Shown in pieces: positions 46,000-58,440 of a stretch of DNA of 64,000 bases (its first letter is position 1; every line of letters starts with the position of its first letter). Below the pieces are notes generated by a model. That model had not been told where the DNA came from. It worked only from the letters and a program-made list of their open reading frames with translations, and did not search any database. Origin of the DNA: Paralvinella palmiformis (Eukaryota; Annelida; Polychaeta; Terebellida; Alvinellidae); contig JAODUP010001197.1 of the NCBI GenBank assembly GCA_025642065.1, positions 1-64,000 on the forward strand, written 5' to 3'. The translations under genes were made by a program, and so were the position numbers.

Positions 46000-46030
<31 letters not shown>

Positions 46031-46034
46031 AACA

Positions 46035-46087
<53 letters not shown>
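45855..46087. repeat. Compound (CA)n/(CT)n/(AT)n microsatellite
   Basis: CA with CGCA and TGCA variants, CT (46,036-46,058), then AT (46,059-46,087). ORFs on both strands here are artefacts. Confidence 0.95.
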
Positions 46088-46091
<4 letters not shown>

Positions 46092-46497
46092 ACTTCGTAT
46101 ATATAAGAGACCATGATTTTGACATTGTGGCTATGGCAGAGACCTAATTCCGTTCTGGCAACCTTGACCAGAAAGCAAAAGGAGATCACCAGGATATAAG
46201 CTAAGATGTATGTCGCGAGTTTGATAAAGCGATGGTAGTATTGTCCTGCTATTTAGGAAGACATTGTCTATCTCGGAATTATTTTTGACTTGAACTGTCT
46301 TTTTGTAGAATCCCTAGCTGTGTATGTCACACATGACGCTATTGCCATTCGGTTGATAGTGCTATATGGCCCACCAAAGACTCCAAATGGAACTGATTTC
46401 TTCAATGACTTCGTTGACATCTTACATCAGTACTCGCTCATGTCTGGATAACTACGTATTGTTGGGGACTACAAAACTCATTGGGTTTCAATAAAAA
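46088..46497 (+). pseudogene. LINE apurinic-type endonuclease fragment
   Basis: In shifting frames it reads HDFDIVAMAET (about 46,110-46,142; the APE E-T motif), FRSGNLDQK, then about 46,345-46,400 a segment equivalent to RLIVLYGPPKTPNGTDFF, and near 46,455-46,490 one equivalent to IVGDYKTHW, the APE G-D-F-N-x-H region. This is the N-terminal endonuclease of a CR1/L2-like LINE ORF2. Stops and frameshifts make it dead. It is cut at about 46,497 by an AT tract that belongs to a minus-strand retroposon tail. Confidence 0.75.
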
Positions 46498-46505
46498 GCA
46501 CTACA

Positions 46506-46515
46506 ATATATATAT

Positions 46516-46568
<53 letters not shown>

Positions 46569-46740
46569 ATGACGATGATGATGATGATGATGGGTGTTTT
46601 ATTGACACTTTTATGCATATGATAGGATAAATAGGCCAACCGACCTCTAAAGATAAGGGAGCGAAATCAAAGATGTGCCCATCCCGAGATAGATTTAAAA
46701 GAGGCATGATAATGATCCCTACATCGCTTACCTGTGAGAC
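46506..46740 (-). mobile_element. Possible minus-strand retroposon 3' end with ATC and AT tail
   Basis: On the minus strand, about 46,740-46,600 is less AT-rich sequence, then caataaaac (about 46,606-46,598, a polyadenylation-like signal), then (ATC)n (about 46,592-46,568) and a long AT run (46,564-46,506). The order body, aataaa, simple-sequence tail fits a retroposon inserted into the LINE endonuclease at 46.09-46.50 kb. The family is not identified. Confidence 0.4.
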
Positions 46741-47309
46741 AGCATATCCATTTCGTTTTTCAATATGATAAACTACCTACTAACACAATACGAACATCCA
46801 CTACTTAAAGATATTCTTGACACATGCAGCACTTGCTTCTGTGGGTCATGCCTTTATTCCTTCTTGTATACATTATCGTAACTCTCTCTTATATGGTATG
46901 TCTGATTATAACATCAATCGTTTTTAGTGAATTAAAAATATTGTAGCTAACATAGTGACAAATACAAATATTTACAAACAGCTGATCAATCTATCTGTGA
47001 CTATGTTATAACAGCGAACTCGTGATCTTTAGATAGTCATCCCTAAAACTCAGATTATCCGGTCAGATATTATTGAAGATGCATGTTGTGTGGATTAGGA
47101 TATATGGTCATCGTATGATTAATCTCACAATTCTAAATTAATATAAAAAATAGCCGTCTAATATTAGAGTTAAGTCGTACTTGAAAAGATCAAATTTGTT
47201 CTAAACATTCACCTGTTCAAGTTTGCTTTCATCGGTAAATAATGTTTCTCTTTTAAATATATATTTGGCTGCTGTTCAGAAGGGCACTTCTTTAAATATG
47301 CATTGTTGT
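46741..47309. other. AT-rich sequence, no gene seen
   Basis: No supported feature. Confidence 0.45.
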
Positions 47310-47341
47310 TATCGCTATTATTATTATCGCTATTATTATTA

Positions 47342-47383
<42 letters not shown>
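47310..47383. repeat. (ATT)n microsatellite
   Basis: ATT array, with two ATC units and one short unit near the start. Confidence 0.95.
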
Positions 47384-47385
<2 letters not shown>

Positions 47386-47717
47386 TTCGCCCTTCACAAT
47401 AGTATCAATTATGATCGGTAAAATAACATTTATATATTAGCAATTGCTAGAGGTTGCAATTAGCAGAAACCCATGCACATACATTTAGTTAAGTATATTC
47501 AAAGTCAATTTTAACTAGACAGACACTGTACAGGAATTCTAAATAACAGGGAATGGCATATTTGAGACAATGCTACATCAATGAGAATTTGCCCAACAAC
47601 TTCAACTGCATTAATCTAACACATGGGATGAGTAGATGTAAATCAATCTAAATAGGCACTTAAGCTCTATATTGTCTAATCTAAAATATCTTTTAAAATC
47701 TTGACACTGTTACAAGC

Positions 47718-47833
47718 AATATGTAGCTGAGAGTAATAATGTACATAATATGTAGCTGAGAGTAATAATGTACATAATATGTAGCTGAGAGTAATAATGT
47801 ACATAATATGTAGCTGAGAGTAATAATGTACAT
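47718..47833. repeat. Perfect 29-bp tandem repeat, four copies
   Basis: Four identical copies of a 29-base unit that starts aatatgtagctgagag and ends taatgtacat. There is no mismatch between the copies, so the expansion is recent or kept uniform. Confidence 0.97.
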
Positions 47834-47991
47834 AACTTAGTTATCATTTTGTCATTTAGTAAATTTGCCGATATTATCGATGTACAAATGTTAAAGGTTT
47901 ACACATATTCGTAGATAATACTTTAGGAAAAAGGACGGTTTCATTCAAATTTGCTGCATGACTAATACAAACATGTTCCTACCAACTGTAG

Positions 47992-47993
<2 letters not shown>

Positions 47994-48064
<71 letters not shown>

Positions 48065-48092
48065 TATAATATAAAAGAGAGAGAGAGAGACA
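47994..48092. repeat. (AT)n followed by (GA)n
   Basis: About 70 bases of AT, then GA at 48,074-48,091. Confidence 0.95.
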
Positions 48093-50330
48093 GGTCTATT
48101 ATCTTTCAGCTGAATTATTCTCGTTATGAGGAAGAGCTTAAAATCTTAAACCTGAATTTATAGAGAATTGTCGAGTGAATGGGTAGATGAGTCCCAAATT
48201 TAAAAATTGTTATTTAATAATAGAAATTAAACATATATAATTAATTTTAGACGATTATTTATAGGGTGTGACATCGCACCTCTCTCCACAGACAATATTA
48301 CTTAATTCTTAAAATAGGAAGACACAGAGTCAAAAACAGAGAAAAGCAAATATACAGGAAGAAACCAAAATCATACGTGGTGGAAAGACATAAATCTTTC
48401 TTTGTATTGTGTGATTTATTTTGTTTATATCAGATTAAAAGAAAATATATTCGTGTGAATTGAATGACAGCTATCAGAAGAATGACACACGCTTGAGTGG
48501 ACCAGACTAGGGAGAGACAAAGGTCCTTGAGTGACAGATATAATTTGAGAATATGACAGGAAATAAATAGAAATTATGAGATTGTATATGTCATCGGCTA
48601 ATTAATAACATATTTTAAATAATACACGATTAGCTATATACAATAATTAACTTGTATCTCGGCTATTGATTAATAATAACTTCAGTTAAAGGGGAAAGTA
48701 TGGAAACTTGCAGCTTATTTATGCTATAACTGGTTATGTTTTTATTAATTACGTAACGGTATTTTTACAAAACTGCACCCCTCCCTGCCTCACTTCTCGC
48801 CTATAAGATTATTATAAATGTGGGCTGAAATTTGGCTCAGACAGGCATGGGACATTCAGCGAATATGACAGAAAATAAAGAAAATACTGGAAATCATAAT
48901 TTAAAAATTGTTAATGAATCATAAAACAGATAAGAGGCTTATTGTCATTTTATTTGTGATTTAGTGCATGTTTGCAAATATTATTTATTATATTAAAATG
49001 AGTAAATTAACTCAAATACCTAGCTAGGCTTGTGGTCGGCCTATTGTTATATAGGCGCCCGTAGACTCAGTGTTCATGATTCAGTTATTTAAAATTTAAG
49101 GTTTAATATTATTTTAATTTATGGTGTTCCCGAAATTAACCTTTGAAATTCGTCTTCCTCGAGTTTTATCTCAATACAACCAATGTATTGTTATTCTATT
49201 ACTAATTAGTATAAAATGTTAATTCGTTCTAAACAGTTTGAGCAAAATATTACTTGACGCCGTTCACATAATAAAACGTAATTTAGTTCGAAGAGAATCA
49301 GCCTGTAAAATCTCAAACTTAACAAGATTACGGAAATAATCACCTATTAATATAAAGAGCTATATAAGGAGCTATTATATGGGTGAGTTTCCTTATCATC
49401 GTATTAGATGACTTAATATCCCGGATCATTCCATGCTAGCTTTCAATGGGGTCATTCTTTATAATTGTCTACACCCAAATTCGTCTAATTCGGTTATAAT
49501 TTGATACGAGGAAAAGAAATAGAAACCGTTATTATAACAATATTATCGTTGAAGTAAGCAAGGATACAAAAAGGTAAAATGTTCCAATCTGGTGTCTCAG
49601 GAACTATATATATATATATATTAATATATATTAAAAATTCAACTAAACTGATGCTCAACAAACCACCATGATACACAATTTATAGACCTAATTCCCTTAG
49701 AAGTATCTCAGATATGAAATGCCTACAAATAATAAGTGTTCATCAACACATGGGTGAATTCTCTATATATACCTTACTTAGCAACGAAAAGAGATTTTCT
49801 TATTCGATTTCACCTTGCCAAAATATGACTTTTGGCATTTGCTGAGTAATTTTACTTTCGAATTAACTATGGAAAAGAGTTTATATGATATTGCTGCGGA
49901 ATATTAAGCTACTGCTTTCATGCATGTTTCAGTAAGATAACTTCATGGGGCATATTATTGTTAAATATGTATTTTGTGATCTATGTATCATATCGATAAT
50001 ATAAAAATAGAAACCTGTGTTTGTCTTGAACTTACAAAGCTATAAATATCCAACAGTGATAATTTTAGATTTGAGATCGTATAAGGGGCTATCCGAATTG
50101 TGAATATTTAGTTTTTAAAGGTCATGGGGAAAGAAATTTCTTATTTCAAAGTAAAAATAACGCAGCAAACAATTATGCTATGGCCTATCAGATGCATATT
50201 TCCATTAAACAGTACCCATAATCATTAATTCTTGAACAATTCACGAGCCATTGCTTGGGCGAAACAACAAGCTCGTTAGGTAATATCGTGTGACTCCATC
50301 TTTGATAAACATCACATAGTGTCACATATT
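48093..50330. other. AT-rich sequence, no gene seen
   Basis: No supported feature. Short sequence echoes between 48,550 and 48,890 (gaatatgacag followed by aaataaa) hint at a decayed repeat. Confidence 0.45.
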
Positions 50331-50339
50331 TGTTTACAG

Positions 50340-50535
50340 GCGTCTTGACAAGTTGACAGACACAATTTTAGATTATGACGAACGTTTTGACCTTTTGAGG
50401 GATATCAAGCCCTACAACGTAAAATCACTTGCGAAAATGGCCACAGACAGTATTAATTGTGAGGAATTAGTTGCAGCAAGTGAAAATGTGGATGTAGAGC
50501 AGCAACAAGAGTTAGATTGTTGTGTACCTTTTTAA
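50340..50535 (+). CDS. Possible terminal exon of an unknown gene
   Basis: A splice-acceptor-like sequence, tttgtttacag (50,329-50,339), is followed by an open frame of about 65 codons to a TAA at 50,533-50,535. The peptide reads LDKLTDTILDYDERFDLL early on, is acidic, and ends ELDCCVPF. About 105-120 bases after the stop are two AATAAA-type signals (about 50,640-50,660). Acceptor, open frame and polyadenylation signals in this order fit a last coding exon. The frame is short, I recognise no family, and no partner exon is visible in the window. It could also be a transposon fragment. Confidence 0.3.
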
Positions 50536-52586
50536 ACCTTATTTTCGTCCTAAGGCATAAATGAAGCTCGAGACAATGTAATGTTCAGATATAATCTTAT
50601 TTCCTGCCATTATTGTGTTGTATTATATTTGTTGAAAACGAATAAAAATCAATAAATAAAACCATCCATCGATAATTGAAAACTGATGTATTACAAAATA
50701 ACAAGATCACATTATATAAAACGCAACGCCTCATTCCTTTTTCCGGCTTACGCAATAAAACATAGTTCCTATGTCGCTATGCCGCTTGTTAAATTTAATA
50801 ATAATAATAATAATAATCATAATTACAATGTTTACAAACTTTGATACCACTAATAACTCGAAAAGAATCGAGCTAAGTTGCGCATCTAATACAGGAATCC
50901 TATAATCAAGGTACAATGTAAAATTTATCAAAGAAAGTTAGTGCAGTTTGCTTTAGCATGAATATGACATTGGAACCAGCTGGCTATTTTGTTTTACTGA
51001 TTAATTTAGATAACATCCATTGTTCCTGGCATGTGTCTGTGTTAATAAACAATCTGAAATCACGCGAGACTTGCCCCAAATACACATAGGCCGATTATTG
51101 GGATGGGTAGAAAAGAGGCTTTTGTCTGATATTTATTTGTGTTGGTATAAGCTTAATTGATAAGTCAACACACAGAGCCGGAATCCGAGTATTTCCCTCT
51201 TCATATCATCTAACTTCAGTTAAAATAAAAGTGGTTTTGTCGGAACACGGGATCCCAAATGTGGCTTATACAGGGATGTGCCACCCTCGTTGGAACATCT
51301 ACTATTTTAACAGTTTGATGGTGTCTACAATACACAGCCATAAAAAGCTTTGATTAGGCCTAAGTAAAGTAATTTTGTTGTTGTGAATAAGTAAAGTTTA
51401 CTTATTCATAAATGTGTAAACTGGTGAATATCCAATAGTTTGGTCCCAGGATAACCCTATTACCACTCACCTATATCCGTTTTCTATTCAATTTCTATTC
51501 AACTGCTGATTGGTTTAACATCACGCTGTTTGACAAATATGGTTGGAATGGCCTCTTCAGTGAGATTGAGTCATATGCAATTTATCGTAACAAAGATGGC
51601 GAAATAATAAACATACGTTCCTCAAAGTGTTTCCCGCAGAGCTTTCTGTGGCAAGTTGGCTTCCACTGTACGCCTTTCATGATGTTTCGTAGCCAGTCGC
51701 ACAAACGAGTTTAGTTTTTGGGGAACGAGTTCTTACTCCATCCACTGGTAGATACATTTGCACAATTACCAGCATCATAATACGCACTTGTACACGTTTA
51801 GCAATGACAATATCGAATTCATTATACATGTTTAACTAGGCCACGGCGAGTTTTTGGCGTATGTTTGTCAGATATGGCGTCACATTCCAAATTATTTGAA
51901 GATACCCGATTAAAGCTGTGGCATATTTGTCCATGTGAAATGCATGCAAAGCAAGTTCTAAATCCAGTCTAATTTTATTTTTAGGAAAACCTTTAATAAA
52001 TCTTTGACAGCAATTGATTTGAATAAATAACTCCAACATTTTGGCTACTTTGAGATACCTTTTCCTGTGACATTTAAGTACTTGTTAACTTTATTTCCTA
52101 CCTAGGCCGAGTGCTCAAACGTACCGATAATGTTAAACAATTACTTGTTTTCTTTGCCAACTTAATGATGTTGGGTCTGGAAAGTGTGTGCTTAAAAGTA
52201 AGGCGTGGTTGTTAATTATTATGTCATACATATAACTAATATGGCAATGGATAATATTAAGTTTGGTATTGTTATATTTTAAACTATTTTAAATAATATG
52301 AATTACTTATTAATCATGATCATGGTCGTATTCTATTAGTTTTCATGTGTATTATGTTTCAAATAAGTTATCTATTGATGGGATTGTTATATAAAAAATA
52401 ACATTAAGTGTAAACGATCATCTACTGTTGTCATTTTTAGCAGGTACATCCTGCATTCTTGCAGCATATAAAACTTCGTGAACATTTTAGCTTTGTTCTT
52501 TCGTGAAATATGAATTTAAGCGAAAACTACAAATAATATGCGTTCTTTGGAGACAGTGTAATCAAAAGAGCGAATTAATTAACTGA

Positions 52587-52622
<36 letters not shown>

Positions 52623-53250
52623 TCAGCCTCCAACGTTGTTATGCAAATATGATATGCTGCAAGTCTTTTGAAACTGTTATATACTAATCGGTGATAGCCT
52701 GGATGAGACATTACATTCTGTGGAATTACCATCGCTGATTTCCATCTAGATATTTATCCATCTAGATATTTGTTTTCCATTATACATCCTGCCTGACATT
52801 CTTGTAATTCCTAATAGTTTGTATTTCTAATTTTAAATTATAATGTTTTAAGTCGGCACATATTGAACAAGGAACAGCTTTCATGAAGTATGCCAAATCT
52901 CATGTGTTCTATGTAAAGATGGATCTGCAGGAAATAAACTGATATGTGATTATTATGCACTTGTTTCATGCACTGTCTATCTTCCTGGTAGCTTCTAAAT
53001 CTTATTATTGTCCAAGTTTTGAACCTTCAGGGATTAACATAACTTTATTTTCCGTTCAAGATCTTTACCGCTGAATTGCCATTGATTTTAGCTGCAATTA
53101 TCTGTTTTGTTCATTTAAGATGTATGACTACATTTAGCGTTAGGTCGTGAATGCTATTTTATTAAATTGCTGACATATTTCAGCTAAGCAATTCGTTGTA
53201 TATATTATTTTTATAATGTAACCTATGTTTGCCGCTCCAATAGCAATGTC
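50536..53250. other. AT-rich sequence, two AAT runs, no firm gene
   Basis: AAT runs at about 50,798-50,819 and 52,588-52,621. A minus-strand ORF at 52,039-51,836 (67 codons) reads well over its length, but no family was recognised. The sequence around 51.5-52.1 kb is less AT-rich and may be a fossil repeat. Confidence 0.4.
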
Positions 53251-53629
53251 TTAATTTGTACACACCCGAATAAGGGTTGAACATGAACAACCGTTGTAAA
53301 TATATCGTAAATAACCCAATGACATCGTATACCACCGTAAACGTTCGTAAACTGTCGTAAACCTATATTTTGTTATTGTAATTTTTAACTTTCACTTTTG
53401 ATCTATTTTGCTTAGAACCAGTCGTGTATCATCATTATCTCAGAATTAGTATATTTTTATATTACAAAAAAATGTAAAATAATATTTTATGTTGGTCTTT
53501 CTTACATTTTGTTCAAATTCAGTAATAATATAAATAATTTGGAGGCCTATTTTATTCAGTAACCATAACAGAATTTTACATCATTCACACATTGAATCAG
53601 TCCATTTTATACTTCAATCATCAATATTC

Positions 53630-54590
53630 CAAATAACAAACTTCTGGGAGGATACTGTGGCAAAATACCAGCTTGGCTGTTTTCACGTTACCAGGACGAT
53701 TCCGTATCTTAGTGTGGATCCCGTCAAAGCTTCAAAAACTCCTCTCGGTGGACGCTGAAGAACCATGAGCTGACAATAACTGAAGTGCCATTTCTACAAA
53801 GTCATGTAGTGAGAAATCATCTTCTTTGGGACCATCTTTCATATTATCCATTTTCCTAGCATTGTCAGTAACCACACAAGTCACAACACAATCAAACTTG
53901 TCCTTGGCTAGTTTGATGGATTTCTGTGCGAGAGTCTTGCAGTTTCCACCAGACTTTGTCATGGAGCCTGTGTCGTATCAATCCAACAAGACCGAATTGG
54001 TATTCACCTGGAGACAGCTGGCCACAATCGGCTCATTTTGGATGTTGAACCACCCGTCCTGAACCAATATATCAGTTTTACCATAAATACTGTCCCTCAT
54101 ATCCTGTGTGAGCTGGTCTTGCACATTGTCCAGCAGTATTTCACCGATGGCTTTATGACTTGGTGGTGTGTAGCCTGATTGGAACAGCTGTATCACCCTG
54201 CAAAACTGGGAATGTCCTGTCACAGAGAATGGGATGTTGCATGCAAAGAACAACTTTGCAATCTCAATATCAAGCGTAGACTTGGCTGTACCTGACGTTT
54301 TAGTGATATGGCTACTGATATATGATTGGCTGGACACAATATGTTTCTTCTGTTGGCGGCTGTCAGGTGAGGGTGATCTGGACCGTTTATGGGTGAATAT
54401 TCGTGTATGATACAGTATCACTATTTGTGGCTTCGCTGTGTAGCTTAGCACACAAGGAATGGTGACTTATTATTCTCTCTGCACGGGGTGCTTGGTGATG
54501 ACTACAACTCTTGCCCCTAGCATTAACCTTACTAACCACTCTCATATTCCCAGATGTGATGGACAGATTTACCACCATTGAACACGACTA
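53630..54590 (-). pseudogene. hAT transposase, internally deleted
   Basis: Reading the minus strand from high to low coordinates. A zinc-finger-like segment at about 54,510-54,440 has C, H, APRAERIISHH, then C. After a frameshift near 54,430 comes a basic linker. A DUF659-type region follows (54,290-53,850): FSVTGHSQF, ILVQDGWFNIQNEP (about 54,069-54,028), then VVTDNARKMDNM (about 53,880-53,845). It jumps directly to the hAT C-terminal dimerisation motif ALQLLSAHGSSASTERSF (about 53,785-53,732). After a stop, the same frame continues with IHTKIRNR (about 53,718-53,695). Several hundred residues of the catalytic middle are missing. The element cannot make active transposase. Confidence 0.85.
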
Positions 54591-54684
54591 GTTACTGTGC
54601 TATGCAATAATACCACAATACTGGTCTTAGAATGTAGTGCATTATGATTAAAGGTCTATTTTCCCCCTCCTTATATATGGTTAA

Positions 54685-54688
<4 letters not shown>

Positions 54689-54740
<52 letters not shown>
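54689..54740. repeat. (AT)n microsatellite
   Basis: About 52 bases of AT. It is followed at 54,741 by cagggttgg, a hAT-terminus-like sequence for which no partner end was found. Confidence 0.95.
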
Positions 54741-54743
<3 letters not shown>

Positions 54744-54749
54744 GGTTGG

Positions 54750-55389
54750 CGTATTTATGACACAATGTGAAAAACTGTGCAGGAATGCCTTAAACTAAGA
54801 CTACATCAGTACGTTAATGTTCTACAACTGGCAGTGCCATGAAAGTTAGGACATCCCGAAGTTCCCCCCTAAAACATGCTACCACTGAACGCTGAAGTGG
54901 TGGGACCAGGAGTGTGCCGAGGCCAGGGGGTTGAACAAATAATTCACTAAACAAATATCGCCTTTCTAATTGATTAGCTTATCTGGCTGCCTACGTATCT
55001 GCCAAAAGTGACCCCAATAAGCTGTGTAAAATAAATCGCGATATCACAAAAAGGTTCCCCGCAACAGCTTAGTGACAGCAGAAATAATTCAAATGCATAG
55101 CATACAAATAAAAACACCTTACTTGCCATGGAAACATTTAGCCAATAATTCCATTACGCTTCAAGACTGATATTCAAAGACTTTAAAGACTTGTTCTCTT
55201 CTGAATTAAACAGTTTCAGCTGATACTCATGTTTTAGCTGATCACGATATTGCATGAGTCTTGCGTTCCGTGAGGTAATTAATGATATATTGAATAAGCC
55301 AGTTAAAGTCGGCGAAATTCGCTGTGTGATAAATAATTAGTAAAATACTAAATTAGGATCGGTAGATGGTATTCTTTGTGAAATGATTC
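54750..55389. other. Mixed sequence, no gene seen
   Basis: A somewhat less AT-rich patch at 54,830-54,930. No motif recognised. Confidence 0.4.
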
Positions 55390-55905
55390 TTAGAGGTGCC
55401 GATTACCTGAGTAGTTATATGAATGATTTTATTTAACATGGTATTTAGCAGTGGCTATTTCACCGATACCGTTATTTCCCCTTCGCATAAGAGAAGGTCA
55501 CGGAATAATGTACAAACGTATAGAGCAATATCACTACTACGTACCACAGGAAAGATTGACATGAGCACCATTATACTCGTGCATTGGGCAGAACAATATG
55601 ACAGCATTGGGAATGTTCAATGCGCATATAGGAAACATAGGTCAACTGCAGAGCTTATATTAACATTACATGATATTGCACATAGACTCTTATTTAAAAA
55701 GACAGGTGGATTCTCTTGTGTAAATGTCGGTTTTTATCATGCTTTTGATACGCTTGTGGTGCAGATTTCTCAAGGAAGGTGTTCATGGGAAAGTATTAAA
55801 GATGCTGAGGTCAATATAGTGTAAGCTGAAAGCCAGTGTTAAAACGTCAAACGATTTAACTGAAGTATTTGAGTGTATATTTGAAACTTGCCAGGGTTGT
55901 ATGAT
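55390..55905 (+). pseudogene. LINE reverse transcriptase N-terminal fragment
   Basis: The 133-codon frame (55,423-55,824) has FSSGYFTDTVISPSHKRRS, then YRAISLLRTTGKI (the RT YRxISLL motif), QCAYRKHRST, and FSCVNVGFYHAFDTL where motif A normally reads F-V-D-F-x-x-A-F-D. The catalytic Asp position before the AFD has been lost (Gly). After a stop at 55,822-55,824, related sequence continues toward 55,900 (KTSNDLTE, then a CQGC end). It is a fragment of a non-LTR RT, truncated before motif C. Confidence 0.75.
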
Positions 55906-57059
55906 CATTTAATTACTATTCATATTGTTTATCCATGTTTTAATATCTATGTTCAATGAATTCAAATGTCCTGGTGTGTTTATCAACAAAACATTTCTTT
56001 CTGAAAATGCTTTTCTTATTTGACGATAATTTAATATTGATAAATGGTACAGTAAACAGATTACAAGTGGGGTTAAATGTACTGCATAATTTGTGTAATC
56101 AACGACAAAATCAACTTTATGGTGTTTGTTGATGGAGTAATGAAAAATAGTACTACGGTGGTGCTGAACCGGAAGCATTTTTTCGTCTCGTCACGATTAG
56201 TATGGACAAGTGCTTTGACCTTCGTTGCCTCCATTCACCCGCTTCATGACCATATACGCACACTTTTGATAAGGCTTGTATGGTCAACCAACCGGTACAT
56301 TGGCGGACGCCACGAAATTCCATGAACCCTGGATGAGGCGGGCAACCAAAGTTTAATCAATGTTAGTATCATATAGATTCGCTTACGGAGTGGGGATTAA
56401 CTATTTTTTCCCTGTATGACGTCGACGCACAGAAGACACGGATCAACAAAGATGTCCGGCAATTATTTAGGATTTCTCTTTGATGAGGCATATCCCATTT
56501 GATACAAGAATTGTATTTCAAGACCATAAGCAGAAAACACACCACTTTTTCTTGTTTAAGGGTACGGATTTCCAGAAACGAGTGACACTTGTCTGAACCT
56601 GAATAGTGTAGTAAGTATATTATCAGTGTATCGCGAAATACGTCAGGTCGATCTTGTACATATGGAGATGCTAGTATAGATACATATTTAGTATACATAT
56701 ATTGAATACATGGCCATTACTGATACGACGTTCATTGCATGTCCTCTTAGCCATACATCGCACTTTCCTTTATATTATATTACGCACATGCTTGTAAATG
56801 TCTTTGTTCTAATGGGTCCTGAACATGCATGAGCCCTATGTTCGACAAACAAGTAAGAATGCATGTATTTCAAACAAAACATTAAAACAAACAGAGACGT
56901 AACCTCATTTTCATTATGAGTTCAAATACCTAACATAGCCTACGTGCATAAATTGCACAGATATATGTCCAGCTGGTCCGGCAATACATGTTATGGGATG
57001 ACCAGGGTGAAGAGCTAGGTCTTACGTTTTACATGTTGAAGCCGTAGAATGATTAAGCT
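55906..57059. other. AT-rich sequence, no gene seen
   Basis: ORFs of 82-109 codons on both strands (56,077-56,325 and 56,698-56,369) have no motif that I know. Confidence 0.4.
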
Positions 57060-57620
57060 AGAAACTAAGCAGCAAAAGTATGCAATGTATTATTACGGGA
57101 CTAGAACGAAATATCATCTGATTCGTAAGTAGATATAGTGATTTACTCTAACTTAACGGCTAATCCTCAAACTGAGTGAACGATTATCTACGCCGAATTT
57201 AGCGTCCCTTGGTATATATAATTAGGTGTTGTGGAGTCTAAATTAAAGCCTGTATATGCGTGATCTAATTTTGGCAAAAGAGAGAACATCGGATTTGAAG
57301 CAGTGTTCCGATACTGCGAAAGATGCAGAGCGATTTTAATAGCTATGCATTGTAACATAATTACTCACAAATTGAGAACGAATTCCGCCTACAGCAAATT
57401 CTCAATGAGAGTTGGGCAGGAGTAACAAACACCTCCAGGAGTATATACCCATAAACGAATATTGTATGAATTAAGAGAAGGCCCCCTTGCACCAGCGCAA
57501 TAAACGATAATAATACATATAGTAGAGAGTACATCATACTTAGTAAAGTTACCCCAGTAAAACATATTATTAAAACGACATAACATAGTTATTAAATCCT
57601 TTTAATATTCGTCTCATAGC
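57060..57620 (-). repeat. Dispersed repeat family D, minus copy
   Basis: Reverse-complement partner of 34,680-35,240. On this strand it has tatactcctgga, gcagtatcgga, gggacgctaaatt and gatatttcgttctagtcc in the same order. The two copies are 22 kb apart in opposite orientation. Confidence 0.65.
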
Positions 57621-57961
57621 GTGGGAGAACACGTCTTAAACATATCTCATAGATATCATATATTACGCTAAAAGGGAATATCATAAAATGTATTCAATCT
57701 TGATATGATGATTATATTCAGTGAAGATTTCATGTTATTTATTTTCTACATTTATTCCGACTGGGGGTCTCTAATTGCAATATTACCTTATTGGACTCCA
57801 CGTCTGTAACATTATCATTACGGAATTATCTTAACTAATTTTGTTGTGAAGGTTAACAAAACATTGATATATCCTGGTTGATTAAGAATCATGTTTAAGA
57901 AACATAGTATAACAATTCCATGAATGTTGTAGGGTTTTCGCAATTTACTGTGATACATACT
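57621..57961. other. AT-rich sequence, no gene seen
   Basis: No supported feature. Confidence 0.45.
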
Positions 57962-58010
57962 CATACAAACACACATGCACGCACGCACGCGCACGCAGGC
58001 ACGCACGCAC
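57962..58010. repeat. CGCA/CACA tetranucleotide tract
   Basis: Short CA and CGCA array. Confidence 0.9.
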
Positions 58011-58129
58011 ATAGGTAGATAGACAACCTATATATTAGAAGTGTTTGTCGCAAATGTGTGTCAAGAAATTCCATTAACGGACAAAAATATATTACCCCCG
58101 AAGGACACATGAAGTATAACAGAGTAGAG

Positions 58130-58440
58130 TTGTATACGTGGGCCCCGAAAAATATTACCTATTAGATATACGTGTGGGGGTCAAGTCAAATACAACATAA
58201 TACATGAACCACTTTTGTATGCGACTTAAAATATAACTTAATAGGGCCCATCTGTGGTCTACGTAAAACATTACATAATAAAGCCTCATCTCCGGATGGC
58301 CAGTTAATTATTGTCTTGCTAGGCAGCGCCTGTGTGTCTAAAAAAAAACTATAACGCTATAAGAGCGCGTCTGTGGTCTACGTTAAATACTACAAAATAG
58401 AACAGCATCTTGGTGGCCTGTTAAACCATACACAACATAA
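58130..58440. repeat. Decayed tandem repeat, about 120-bp unit
   Basis: The block tctgtggtctacgt occurs at about 58,249 and 58,369. Both are followed by aaa-containing DNA with atac/ataa, then a tggcc (58,299) or tggcct (58,412) block. The copies are diverged. A third, weaker echo may lie upstream. Confidence 0.55.

Noticed and set aside
54741..54750. cagggttgg as the terminus of the hAT transposase copy
   Set aside because: It has the orientation of a left end but lies to the right of the transposase, and I found no matching right end or 8-bp duplication.
55885..55900. cagggttgt as a hAT end
   Set aside because: It falls inside the LINE RT remnant, where it encodes the usual Q-G-C of motif B.
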